Shown here: one piece after another, positions 11,401-23,050 of the stretch
How the letters are laid out: each line of letters opens with the position of its first letter
Position numbering within the stretch: position 1 is the first letter of the stretch
Origin: Takakia lepidozioides
Lineage: Eukaryota > Streptophyta > Takakiopsida > Takakiales > Takakiaceae
NCBI GenBank assembly: GCA_030704615.1
Contig: CM060732.1
Coordinates: forward strand, 79,633,171-79,697,170
Direction of reading: 5' to 3'
Length of the DNA: 64,000 nucleotides
Notes under the pieces: model-generated
What the model was told of the DNA's origin: nothing
The model's database searches: none
Seen by the model: only the letters and a program-made list of their open reading frames with translations
Translations under genes and position numbers: made by a program

Positions 11401-14400
11401 TGACAGATTATGGAAAGAACCTTTTCAATATCTGCAGATAGATAGAAAAAAGGAAGAAAGGGAAAAAGAAAGCAGAGAGGAACAACAATTTTATTACGTC
11501 TGCAGGAGGCCTACAGAGAAATGGTACTTTATAACGTCCGCAGAAGCGATTGTCTAAGAGTCAACACCTTATGCAGGTACACTGCCAAGTATTTCTGATC
11601 CTCGTATTGGATCGTCCACAGTTTGTTCTAATAAATAGAACTTCACATAAAGAAGAGAGCAAAGTTATTGTACCTCCACAAAATGGAAAAGGCAGTGAGC
11701 TAGAAATTGACAGATGATTTTCTTCTGGCATGCCCAGGGATACAACATTCACAAATAATACCTGGTCCCTAAACTGATCCAAGAGGGTACTGCCAATAGC
11801 CCCATGACCAACAATGCCAACAGCCAGGGTTGCCTTGGAGAGATAGAAGCGCGAATGTACAGCCTTGAGAGCCTTGATGGAGTCTTCCTGGTTCACCACT
11901 ATCGTGATGTTGTATTCTGAACAACCCTGAGCTATTGCCCTCACATTTATGTTGGCCTGACACCATACATGAAACAAACTTGGTATTGGTCACTGTGGCG
12001 CAGAGTCTCATTGATGAGCAGGTCTATCTACTCAATTTCTGCATCACCTTGTCGAGTAGGAATTTGAGTACTGAGACCTAAACTGTCTAGGCAAATGCAA
12101 AAGATAGGGGCAACTGCCAATACATCTGCATGTATTTTCCAAGCCCCATAGAAGAATGCGAAAGTCGGAAGTACCTTGGCAAGTGCAGTGAAGAGGCTGG
12201 CACTGACACCCGGTGTACTAGCCATCCGTTGCCCAACAGCTGCTAATATGCTGCAGTTGCGTACCACCTCCACCTACATAGCCACCAAAACAATTTGCTT
12301 ACGATGACCCTCCACATGCCATCTTTCTCTCTGTCTCGCAATCTCAGCACATGTAGATCTCAGCCCCTTTTCTGATCTTTGCCCTGCCTGGCCTCTGGAC
12401 TGTGTCCAAATGGTGTGCCCTCCATGTCATGAGTAATGGTAAGCATGCAGGCACTAAGCAGTCTCACATTGCTTAGTTCTAGAGCATGATCTCTCACTCA
12501 AGATTTGAGCCATAGGGCATAGTACCCGTGAAAGCCGCCCGGCATCCAACGCCCTTCTAAATTTGCTCTCCAGAGCTTTCGCCACAATGGTAACTTCTTT
12601 CTCAGGAACTGCAAAGCAGACTGAGTGCTCACTACTGGCCTGCATCCAACTCAAATTGAAATGTGCTTAACATAAGGACATCGGTTGGAGAAGCAAACGT
12701 CGGTATGTGTAAGCCTGCAAAATCATCAACTGTGAGTTCTACATTTGCAGGTTAACTTTGGACATTAGTGACTTTGAGAAGGGCCTCAATCCACACAACT
12801 GACACAAACTGAACCAGCTTATAACCTGAACCTTCATATCCAAAGAGTAACAGTTTTCATAGGCTTCGTACACTACTGCAAAGTAGGAATACTCTACATT
12901 AAACTCATGCAGACTCCAGGCAACAGTCTCCCAACAAGAATAGACGATGCTATAGCTCAGCTCTGAACCCTTTTGAGGCTAAGAATATTTCCTGAGATTG
13001 AAGACTCATCTTCAAATGATGAAATGCAATCATTTGGACCTCAATCATTGTATATTTATGTAGAACAGTCTTTCAATTATCTAACACCTGACTCAAATTG
13101 TAACCAAGGATCTTACTTAGAACTCCAGACAAACATATATGCCAAGGAAAATCCCAATGGGGAAAATAATATTCACATTGCCCTTCACGGGAAAGTGATC
13201 AGAATTATGGTTGACGTCCGAAGGTTGCCTGCAACCCAGACCAGGAAGCTTGAGCCCTCGGGGGTAAAGAGTGTGACAAATCAAACCACAAAATACCTGT
13301 GAGATCATAACTACATTGGCACCCACATCTTTAACTGCTTCAAAGATATCACTGGCTGTTCCTGGAACCCCTGCCATGCCTGTCCTGCCCCATTGTAGAA
13401 TCCAACACAACCCCTCACAATGTTATGGGAGCACCTCATTTGTAGGTTTGGGAAACTGCTTATTGGATGGCAACCTATACTACATAAGTGCAGAAGTGGG
13501 AAAACTATGGCAATGCTTGCTGGTGGGGGTTCACCTCTTACATTAAAACTGCATTTTCAAACAAATAAAAATGAGTAGCCCCTGAATCTATCCTATGCAC
13601 TGGAGAAAGGGAAGGACATCAAGAGAGCGTACATTCACAAAGACTGAAGAATTAACAGAGGTGAGATAACAAACCCTTCGACATTCACAAGGGCAATATT
13701 GTCAATGGTGGCGAACCCTTTGACCACTGAATCCGCTCCCTTGCAAGAGACTGGTTGGGCATCGCCTGGTCCTGGAAAAGGGGATCTCCCAATCTTGGTC
13801 CCGGGAGCTGCAACATTGAAAACATTGCGGATGGTGACCGGAATATTGTACTTCATCACAGGGATTGTTGTTCGTGGATGCAGCACATTTGCGCCAAAGT
13901 AGGACTGCCCCGATTCAGGCAACAACAAGTATATCAGTCTACAGGTTTAATCTGGTGAAAAACAATCCTCTGCTTTATGCGAGAAATCCTTATCATATTG
14001 TATTAATCTTTTCATGTTTTGCATCTTTTGCATGCAAACGAAACAGTCGCATGTGTGCAGCTGTCTGTGAGAGAAAATATAGAAAGAAAGAAATGTACAT
14101 GTACATGGGAGGCCCAAGAGAGAGCCTGAGAGAGCTAACCTGCTCCTGGCAAAGAAGATGGACAACAAATTGATACAACTCAGGGTTCGACCCTTGCTCA
14201 AGAATCCCTCCCTTACATATCCTTCCACTTCCAAAAAACTCTTACATATGATAATGAGATCTTACAGCTGAAACCAATAACCAGAAAGAGAAAAGTGACC
14301 AGCCAAAAGAAAATTACCATCTCCCAGGCCTCTTGGTATGAGAGGGTGCTCAGCACAACTGCTTCACTAACTGCCCCACCAATCAAGACAGACATTTTCA

Positions 14401-17400
14401 TTATAGACGTCCAAGATTTGCGTCAATTTACATTACATATCTAGACAACAAGACATACTTTCGAGGCTTCTCTGTCTTGGCAATTGTGTTTCTAATGGGA
14501 TATACTTCCACAATCCAATTTGGTCTCATGGGCAATCCCAGACACAATATTACAAGAGATCTCCACAGGCTGAGCTAGCCACAAACAGCCCTGCAGGAGC
14601 AATGAAACAGTGTGTAGCTGTGTTTACTCTATTTACACTTACAAAGGTCATGGAAGATTGAAATGTTCCTTGACAAAGGACTTTGACCCTCAGGAAATGC
14701 CATTCTTACTCATAAAGCTCATCCATAAAACCAGTCTCACAGCCTCAGTGCCTAAAAATCAGCAAATACCTTGCTCGGGTTTTAAGCATATGGAAATTCT
14801 ATTTCAGGACTTCATCTTGAGGATTTGGTCGGGTGGAGGAAGTCCAATATTTCCTGCAGACTAAGGCAGTAGCTGCCAAGATGAGGTCTCTATTGAATGT
14901 TCTTTTGCAAATAGCACAAACCAAAAGTTATTGACCAAAACAGTCACCTGCCAAGGTATGCAGAAGACACCAGGATAATGAACCTGCTAATATCATCAAT
15001 TCTCTCACAGCCGTGGCCAGATTAACAACAAAAAAGCTAAGCAAAAAATACTATCTCCCTTCCCCACATATACAGAATACGGGTCTATGCCACAGTACCT
15101 TTCCTTGGGTCAGCACTGAACACGCCATCAACATCAGTCCAGATGGTGACCTTGCTAGCTTGGAAGAGGGCCCCCATGATGGCTGCTGAGAAGTCACTGC
15201 CATCGCGCTTCAATGTTGTGGGAATGTTGTCAGCAGTGCTTGCAATGAAACCGGTGGCGATAATTGTATCAGCAGGGAAGCGTGTGTACCACTGATCAAG
15301 TCTCTCTCCTGAGGCTTCTAAGTCAGGGTCTACTTGCTGTTTACTGGTTGGATTCACCACCAATACCTCTCTAGCATCCATCCAAACACACGGCAGGCCC
15401 CTCTGCAATGACACTGCATGCCCTAGTAAGCACTATGCTCTTCGTTTGTTGTCCTGTAAACACACGACCTGCTGCCTTGTACTTTGCAGGTACAATACGT
15501 TGTTGATAGATGCCAGATGAATTCGTACTCACATGCATCCCTATGTATGGTATACACATTAGGTGGTCTTCTGTGGAGAAAATGGAGGATTTCGCATCAT
15601 ACTTTGAGTCACTATATGGAATACCTTGCCATGTTTGAGGAGCTTCTAGTGAAACATGAGGTCCAAATCCATGGAATCTGTACCTTCCTAACAGCAGCAG
15701 CAAGCATCTGTGCTGACCAGAGTTCACCATGCCCAGCCACAAAGTCTGCAAATGGCTCAGTGGCATGCCCAGCTGCATCAGAGAACAACAGAAAAGATTA
15801 AAAAACCCAGAGAGTAACAGTCCTAGCACCAGCCTAGAACCTCTCCCAAAAAATTACGAAGTAATGTCCTTGACAAATCTGAGTAACCCAAATTGTACTT
15901 GAATACACACCAATGGAAATGGCGCGAAGCATTGCCCGAAGATTTTGCACGTCCTCTTCCAAGGTAGCCAAAAATTTGGACAGATCTTCACCTTCCTCCA
16001 GAAGAGCAATCGCAGTGTCCCTATGCTTCTCAAAGACATTATCCAAGGCAGCAAGATAGGAACCATCACGGAATTGCGCTCTTTCCAACAAATCATACAT
16101 CATGTCTGTCACCTTGGACATAGCAGACACGACCACTACCTTGCGGGCTGAAGGATCATCCACAATGATCTTGGCTACATTTTTTATCCTTTCACAGGAG
16201 CCGACGCAAGTTCCACCAAATTTATGCACTGACCATGTCTCCCCACGAGGTAAAATTTGCCTCTTGTTTTTCTCCTGTGTGACCACATCCACATCCACAT
16301 CTGCAATGCAAGGGTTCTCAATGTCAGAAGTCGTGAGAAAACTTGGCACTGGGTGTTTAAGCAAAGATTATGAAGGTTGGAGTCCACATTTTCAAGTACC
16401 TTAAGCTACATGACACATACATGCATCTGAAAGTAGATCACACTTGTAGTTGAAACGAGATATTTAAACATGAGGATATAGATAAAGTGCCAGGCTGCAA
16501 GGCAAGAAGAAAAATGCTATCCTATTTCAAAGTACGATACATGTTTAGGAACATAGGATAGACCTGTAAGAGCTGCCTGAATACCCATCCTGCGGCTTCT
16601 ATTGATTCCATCAACCGTGGGTCTGTAAACATAGAACTCAGAAAGTTACAAGTGCACTCACAGCTGTGATCAGTTAGGCTGCTTAACATCAGCTGTAAAT
16701 GATAAGACGAAACCTGGCAAGACAAGTCAACTCAGGTTTGAACATGAAATAACTGATTGATTCTGGCAAAAGGATAAACCCTGAAGGAGGGTTTTTGTTG
16801 ATCCTTCTCCTTGAGCGATTTCATGCAGTGCAAGAACCAGAACATTCTGCAGTATGCAGTCAAGAAACTGGCAGGGGAGGATGCATTCTTGTCATTCCCA
16901 TACTTTTCCATCATAAATCCCCAGAAGCAGAGTTCAGTGGGATGTAGGAAAGGCAGAGAACTTACTCTTTCAATGAACATCAAAACTTGGTGGGGAACAA
17001 AAAGATCAGGGCCGACAAGTGTGGGATCCAGTTAGTTTAAAGCATCCACGTTTGGGCATTTGCACCCACCCACAGGCATTGCCCAAATAATCGCTGAATA
17101 ACTCACATGGTCAAACCTGTGAAAGACTACAGTCCAGCTCCTAAATCTCCCATCATACTTGACAGCCCAGCAAAATCACAGTCTATGATTATTTGGCTCG
17201 GTGTTTCCATGGATGCGTTCAGAGAATCACAGCGTTTTTAGTGGCTGAGTTCAACAGTGTCGCTTTATATGACCAGTAATTTGAGCAATGGCTGCCAGGC
17301 TCCCCGCCCTACAAACTGTCAAGGGTCCCCTTCCATACTTTCACGAATACCGCCACAATCTTTACTTCTGCGGAATTTCCCCAAAGCAGCTGCCATACCC

Positions 17401-17775
17401 CTCCACAATCCATATTTCTTCTCAATAAACATTCCCCTCCCTCCCCGTGACTGTTGCTACAAAACTCTGTATGTCCCCGGATAAATATCCACACATTAGA
17501 AGGCTCTATATCTCTCTGGCCCCTCTACCACTTATCTCTTGACTGCAGAAAATGCATGAAGCTTACTCAGGCAACTGAAGACGAAACGAGATTCCACGGA
17601 GACCACTGCAGGACCTCAAAGCAAGGCGAGCCGTGGAAACCGTCGGCATCTGGGAGAAACATGTCCACCGCCCAACGCATACTTGCACGAGATGTGGTGA
17701 TGCATTTGAGACAATGGCAGGGGACGGCATCATGGGAGTGACAGGGGACAGAGATAGCACCATGATTGTCTCCAC
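8471..17775 (-). CDS. AKHSDH: bifunctional aspartate kinase-homoserine dehydrogenase, plastid
   Basis: The enzyme catalyses the first and third steps from aspartate to threonine and methionine in plastids; by family it is feedback-inhibited by threonine. Eighteen exons: 17775-17567, 16622-16564, 16300-15911, 15772-15684, 15402-15099, 14370-14318, 13904-13675, 13384-13297, 12639-12526, 12273-12175, 11956-11762, 11297-11215, 11003-10778, 10247-10102, 9767-9632, 9473-9390, 9075-8983, 8716-8471. All phases agree and give 947 residues, close to the usual ~920. Residues 1-90 are a Ser/Arg-rich leader, likely a transit peptide. The kinase has KFGGT at 116-120 and LKRDGSDFSAA. Two ACT domains follow (VKGFATIDNIALVN...; NCSILAAVGQ...). 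The dehydrogenase has the nucleotide motif GIVGHGAIG near 592-600, EATVGAGLP and PDPRDDL, ending YLGAPS. ATG at 17763 is an alternative start. A tandem duplication overlaps exon 14. Confidence 0.95.
9245..9266. repeat. short GAAAT microsatellite
   Basis: About four tandem GAAAT units lie in the intron between exons 16 and 17 of the kinase-dehydrogenase gene. Confidence 0.7.
10190..10423. repeat. 117-bp tandem duplication covering part of exon 14
   Basis: Positions 10190-10306 and 10307-10423 are two head-to-tail copies of 117 bp that differ at one base I can see (ATGCGTG against ATGTGTG). Each copy carries the 3' splice acceptor and the first 58 bases of kinase-dehydrogenase exon 14. The 10190 copy continues into the rest of the exon and is the functional one. 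Using the duplicated acceptor (exon start 10364) would run into an in-frame stop shortly after the exon fragment, so that copy must be skipped for a full-length product. Confidence 0.95.
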
Positions 17776-18032
17776 TTCCCCCCCTCACAACCCAAATGTT
17801 GCACAATTTTACCACGCAAGACTCGAGATTCCCCTTGCAGTCGCATACATGGCACTGGGCCACATCGATAGCCTACAAGCATGCTTTCCGTCAACTTCTG
17901 AGACGAAGACGATGAATTGAAACGAACCAAACCCGGACCTAACCCCAGCCTGCCTTTCGCCCCGTCACGACCCTGTGACGTGGGCAGAAGCACCTGACAT
18001 ACCATTACTTTGCTGGGTTTTCCAGTTTGTGA

Positions 18033-18290
18033 GACCAGACAGTTTCGTGCTTTCATACTCAATGCTGTGTCTTCGATGAGGTTTAGCATGCAGAAAGTTT
18101 CCTGCCTTCATACCAACGCTGGGTCCTAGACGAGGTTGGGAATTCTGTAAGCCCAGACAGTTTCTTGCTTTCATATTCAATGCTCGGTCTTTGATGAGGT
18201 TTGGCGTTCTGTAAGGGCAGGCAGTTCTCTTGCTTTCATATGCAATCATGGGTCTTAGATGAGGTTTTGCAGTCTGTAAGACCAGGCTTC
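18033..18290. repeat. four degenerate ~56-65 bp tandem repeats
   Basis: A unit of the form CAGACAGTTTC, GCTTTCATA, CAATGCT, GGTCTT, GATGAGGTTT recurs four times, with the TTCATA anchor at 18052, 18108, 18170 and 18235. Copies are imperfect. They lie just upstream of the start of the kinase-dehydrogenase gene and so could fall in its promoter or leader. Confidence 0.75.
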
Positions 18291-19897
18291 CTCCTAGTGC
18301 ACCATTCTCCTGCCTCTAAGATACTAAGGTTTTGTTGGAGAAAGTATACTCGGTAAAGCTTGTTCGCGAGGGGGAATGAACTTTGGTGAGCCTGATGGGA
18401 CTTTAGATTTCTGCTGTAAACAGTTAAGAGTTAGTTCACAAGAGGGCTTATGTATTGTGGAACACTCATTCATTGGGGATCCTGGCCTAAAGGGCTCCCC
18501 GAAAATTCCATCGAGGCCGGGAGGCCGAGGTGGAGTATGACGGGAGTCCGACGGGTGGACGACTGGTTCCCATCCGTAATCCACATTCTTAGTCATTCTT
18601 GGAAAATCCACTTGGGTATGCCGCCCAGGAATCCCCGACTGGATAACAAAGTAATCTACAGCTGAAATGGACCACGTTGGAGGAAAAAGTATGCAGTCCC
18701 ACACTTCTGGCCTCACCATATCATGGGAGTATCCAGGCAATGGATTCCACCAGGTGAGCTGCTCATTATCACTAAAAGTACCAGCTTGTCAAACTGCATC
18801 TTCATCGAAATAGAAGGACAGAGAGTGATAAGCCTTCGCATATGAGCACAGATAAGGCAAGCCTGACAGCCTGTTTAGCTGATAGTTGAACAGAAGTAAA
18901 TTTCAGTCTATGAATACGAGATTGTTTTGTGATGTTCTATATCTGCAGCTTATGCATCACATGAGAGCCTCTTAGAACTACAACTTGCTCTCAATTAAGC
19001 AATGTTTCAGAAGATTACCAAAAAGCTAATTGCCATGGCACAAGTCTGAGAACAGTCTAGTCTGAGAACAGTCTGGAAAGATATCAGACTGCAGTTTTGA
19101 TCCTCGTGTGCTCTCTGAAACTCGAAGTTGAAAGTGAGTATGAGTCACGGTGAGCCCGTTTAGAGGGACAGCTGCCTTGTTATGCACAGCTGTAAGTTTG
19201 GACATATTCCTGTAGTGCTACATACTCTTCTTGGAAGAGAGACAAAGGTGCTGGAAGTGGAGGTGTTGTAAATGAAAGATCTACATTCAACGAATTATCT
19301 GCAACTTAACTACAGAGAGGAAGCAAAATACACCAGAAGTCTTAACCTCACTATTTCTAATTGTAGTTCTTGGAGAGGAGGTTTTTCAATGGTTTCTGGG
19401 TTCAAAAATATTCTAGGAGCTTTAGTGGTTTTGGCCAGGTCTGTGTGAGGCCGTGTTTGGAGCTATGTTGCTCTACTACTCACCTATGGTTTTCACAGAA
19501 ATGTCCAAGATCACCAGACTTCAACCATAATAACAACAGAAAGGAGGCCCTTTGGATTCGGAGTTGGTCAAACCCTCCTTGGGTGAAAGCAGAGCTAGTT
19601 GCCCTGACAGAAGGACGAGCACAGTCTTCCCATCTCAATATACGGCATGGATCTTCAGGTCAAGAATCAAATGGGTAATTATTTTGACAATGATTCAACG
19701 GCACTAAGTCCAATAGAAAGAACGAGTGCAGTTTATTCCCATAATAGACCACCTCCATGGTTTTACAGATCTGATGATATGCAAGCGAGAAAATTGTTCT
19801 CATGAAAAATTTGCTTAGGGAGTATCCTGGGGCTTTGAGATCAAATGGGTGAGATTGAGTGTAAGGATTTGTAAGTAAGAGTTTTGAGTCATGCAGG
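18291..19897. other. region between divergent genes, with one unassigned ORF
   Basis: This separates the kinase-dehydrogenase (-) from the PPR gene (+) and should hold both promoters. On the minus strand at 18740-18324 a 138-codon open frame rich in Trp, Pro and Tyr (it includes WDCILFPPTWSISAVDYF) looks more protein-like than its surroundings. I recognise no family, and there is no clear splice context. It may be a gene relic or chance. The rest shows nothing I can name. Confidence 0.4.
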
Positions 19898-22800
19898 ATG
19901 GCAAGGTTGAATCAGGCACACTCTCTTGCTGAACATCAGACCGGGCACAAAGGTAGCACCAGCACCAGCACCACTACTTTGGAAAGAGGAGCAAGAGAGG
20001 GACTGAACAAGAGTTCTTTTGAAACTTGTAGGAATGTGAGGGCACTATGTAAGGCAGGACGAGTAAGAGAGGCGCTACAAATTTTGAACCGACGTGGCAC
20101 TCTAGCAGATTCAAATACCTATGTCTGTCTCTTGCAGGAGTGCATTAAAGCGAAAGACCTGGAAGAGGGAAAGCAGGTGCATGCACACATCATATATAGT
20201 GGATTTGAGCCAAACCTCTTTCTCCTCAACACACTTATCAACATGTATGCCAAGTGTGGGAGTGTTGTGGATGCCCACCAAGTGTTTGATGGAATGCCCG
20301 AACGAGATATGTTTACATGGAACATAATGATAACAGGATATGCCAAGCATGGGCGTGGTAGGGAGGCTTTCAAGATCTATGAGCGAATGCAACAAGAAGG
20401 GGTGACACCCAGCAGGGTCACATTCATTGGTGTTGTCAATGCATGTGCCTGCCTAGGACTCTTGGAGAAGGGCAAACAAGTCCATGCTGAAATCATCGAA
20501 GCTGGAATTGTGCCAGATCTGATTCTGGAGACTGCCCTTGCTGACATGTATGCCAAATGTGGGAGCCTGACGGATGCGTGTCGTGTGTTTGACAATATGG
20601 CTCAACGAAATGTGGTCTCATGGAACACCATGATCTTAGGATATGCTCGGCATGGGTGTGGTAGGGAGGCTTTCAAAACCTATGACCAAATGCAACAGGA
20701 AGGGGTAAGGCCCAACAAAGTCACATTTATTTGCATTCTGAATGCGTGTACTAACCTAAGGGTCCTAAAAAAGGGGAAAGAGGTCCATGCTGATATCATC
20801 AAAGAGGAAATTGCGCCAGATATCATTCTTGAGACTGCCCTAGCTGACATGTATGCCAAATGTGGGAGCCTGAAGGATGCACGTCAGGTGTTTGACAAAA
20901 TGGCTCAACGAAATGTGGTCTCATGGAATACAATGATTGCAGGATATGCAAAGCATGGCTGTGGTAGGGAGGCTTTCGAGATCTACGAGCAAATGATAGG
21001 GAAAGGTGTGACACCCGACAAGGTCACGTTCATTTGTATACTGAGTGCATGTGCCAGCCTACGAGCCCTGGAAAAGGGCAAAGAGGTCCATGCTGACATC
21101 ATCAAAGCTGGCATTGCGCCAGATGTCATTCTGGAGAATACCCTTGCGGACATGTATGCCAAATGTGGGAGTGTTAAAGATGCACATCAAGTGTTTGACA
21201 GTATGGCTGAACGGAATGTGGTCTCCTGGAATTCAATGATTGCAGGATATGCTGAGCATGGGAGTGGTACAGAGGCTTTGGAGATCTATGAGCAAATGAA
21301 ACGGGAAGGGGTGACACCTGACAGGGTCACATTCACTTGTGCTCTCAATGTGTGTACTAGCTTAGGAGCCCTGGAAAAGGGTACAGTGGTACATGCTGAC
21401 ATCATCAAAGCTGGCATTGTGGCAGATATCATTCTGGAGACTGCCCTTGCTGACATGTATGCCAAGTGTGGGAGCATAAATGATGCACGCCAAGTGTTTG
21501 ACAATATGGCTAGACATGACGTAGTCTCATGGAGTGCAATGATTGCAGGATATGCTGAGCATGGGTGTGGTAGAGAGGCATTCGAGATCTACAAGCAAAT
21601 GATATGGAATGGGGGAACGCCAGATAAGGTCACATTCATTTCCGTTCTCAATGCGTGCGCCAGCCTGGGAGCCCTCGAAAAGGGTAGAGAGGTCCATGCT
21701 GACATGAGGAGGAGTGGGATTGCACCAGATATCATTCTGGAGACTGCCCTTCTGAACATGTATGCCAAATGTGGGAGCATGAAGGATGCCCATCAAGTGT
21801 TTGACACTATGTCTAATCGAGATGTGGTTTCATGGACTGTGATGATCGCAGGATATGCACAACATGGGTGTGGTTGGGATGCTTTCGATATCTACGAGAA
21901 AATGCAACAGCAAGGGGTGACACCCAACAGGGTCACATACATTTGCATTCTGACTGCATGTGCTAGCCTGGCAGCCTTGGACAAGGGCAAAGATGTTCAT
22001 GCTCACATCAGCAGTAGTGAAATCGCTCCAGATATCGTCCTGGAGAATACCCTTGTTGACATGTATGCCAAATGTGGGAGCATAAAGGATGCACACAAAG
22101 TGTTTGACAAAATGTCTAAGCGAGATGTGATATCATGGAATGTGATGATCACAGGATATGGTCAACATGGCTTCGGCAGGGAGGCCCTCAAACTATTTGA
22201 ACAAATGCAGAAGGAAGGCTTGAAGCCAGACAGTATCACTTTCACATCTCTTCTTTCTGCATGTAGCCATGTGGGTTTAGTGGATGAAGGCTGTCATTAT
22301 TTTGATTCAATCAGTCAAGATCATGGGCTTACTCCCACAATGGAGCATTTTGGCTGCATTGTGGACCTTCTTGGCCGCTCAGGCCAACTGCATGAGGCGG
22401 AGGACTTTGTTAACAAAATGCCAATCGAACCAGGTGCTTCAGTATGGAGGGCCTTGCTTGCTGCCTGTCGAATTCACGGAGATGTAGATCTTGCAGAATG
22501 TGCGGCCAAGTGCCTTCTCAAGTGGGATCCACAGCATGCAGCAACTTATGTGCTGCTCTCAAACATCTATGCTGCAGCTGGCAGGTGGGATGATAGAGCA
22601 AAGGTGAGGAAAATGATGGAGGACACAGGCGCGAAAAAGGAACCAGGGCGCAGCTGCATTGAGGTGGACAAGCAGGTGCATACATTCGTTGTAGAAGACA
22701 AATTGCATCCAAAAATTGACGAAATTCATGCTGAGCTCAAGAGATTGTATGGGCCTATGAAGGAAGCCGGGTATGTGCCTGACACGTGCTTTGTGTTGCA

Positions 22801-23050
22801 TGACGTGGAGGAGGAGCAGAAGGAAACTTCTCTTTTCCACCACAGTGAGAAGCTGGCCATTGCTTTTGGGCTCATCAGCACACCCCCTGGCACATGCATC
22901 CGTATTATCAAGAACCTTCGGGTATGCGGTGACTGCCACACGGCCACCAAGTTCATCTCAAAGGTTGTTGGGCGAGTAGTTGTTGTAAGGGATGCCAGCC
23001 GATTTCATCACTTCCAGGATGGAGCTTGTTCTTGTGGGGATTACTGGTGA
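19898..23050 (+). CDS. PLS-class pentatricopeptide repeat protein with E and DYW domains
   Basis: This is an organelle RNA editing factor: by family, the PPR tract reads a specific RNA and the DYW domain deaminates cytidine to uridine. The gene is a single 1050-codon exon. Residues 1-45 are a Ser/Thr-rich leader of uncertain targeting. About 23 PPR motifs follow in P-L-S triplets. The S motif MYAKCGS recurs at residues 116, 217, 318, 419, 520, 621 and 722, exactly 101 residues apart, and P motifs read VVSWN or similar. After the last S-type motif ([14 protein letters not shown]) come E/E+ segments and a DYW domain from about 956. It has the deaminase residues H982-x-E984, C1010-G-D-C1013 and the ending CSCGDYW. 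All key residues are present, so it looks functional. Intronless structure is usual for this family. The nearest neighbour is unrelated. Confidence 0.95.
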   Translation: MARLNQAHSLAEHQTGHKGSTSTSTTTLERGAREGLNKSSFETCRNVRALCKAGRVREALQILNRRGTLADSNTYVCLLQECIKAKDLEEGKQVHAHIIYSGFEPNLFLLNTLINMYAKCGSVVDAHQVFDGMPERDMFTWNIMITGYAKHGRGREAFKIYERMQQEGVTPSRVTFIGVVNACACLGLLEKGKQVHAEIIEAGIVPDLILETALADMYAKCGSLTDACRVFDNMAQRNVVSWNTMILGYARHGCGREAFKTYDQMQQEGVRPNKVTFICILNACTNLRVLKKGKEVHADIIKEEIAPDIILETALADMYAKCGSLKDARQVFDKMAQRNVVSWNTMIAGYAKHGCGREAFEIYEQMIGKGVTPDKVTFICILSACASLRALEKGKEVHADIIKAGIAPDVILENTLADMYAKCGSVKDAHQVFDSMAERNVVSWNSMIAGYAEHGSGTEALEIYEQMKREGVTPDRVTFTCALNVCTSLGALEKGTVVHADIIKAGIVADIILETALADMYAKCGSINDARQVFDNMARHDVVSWSAMIAGYAEHGCGREAFEIYKQMIWNGGTPDKVTFISVLNACASLGALEKGREVHADMRRSGIAPDIILETALLNMYAKCGSMKDAHQVFDTMSNRDVVSWTVMIAGYAQHGCGWDAFDIYEKMQQQGVTPNRVTYICILTACASLAALDKGKDVHAHISSSEIAPDIVLENTLVDMYAKCGSIKDAHKVFDKMSKRDVISWNVMITGYGQHGFGREALKLFEQMQKEGLKPDSITFTSLLSACSHVGLVDEGCHYFDSISQDHGLTPTMEHFGCIVDLLGRSGQLHEAEDFVNKMPIEPGASVWRALLAACRIHGDVDLAECAAKCLLKWDPQHAATYVLLSNIYAAAGRWDDRAKVRKMMEDTGAKKEPGRSCIEVDKQVHTFVVEDKLHPKIDEIHAELKRLYGPMKEAGYVPDTCFVLHDVEEEQKETSLFHHSEKLAIAFGLISTPPGTCIRIIKNLRVCGDCHTATKFISKVVGRVVVVRDASRFHHFQDGACSCGDYW
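20243..22081 (+). repeat. 303-bp internal tandem repeats of the PPR gene
   Basis: Seven copies of a 303-bp P-L-S unit follow without any length change, anchored by ATGTATGCCAA-TGTGGGAG at 20243, 20546 and every 303 bp after that. Similarity is visible at the nucleotide level, including synonymous positions, which suggests recent unit duplication or gene conversion. Confidence 0.9.
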
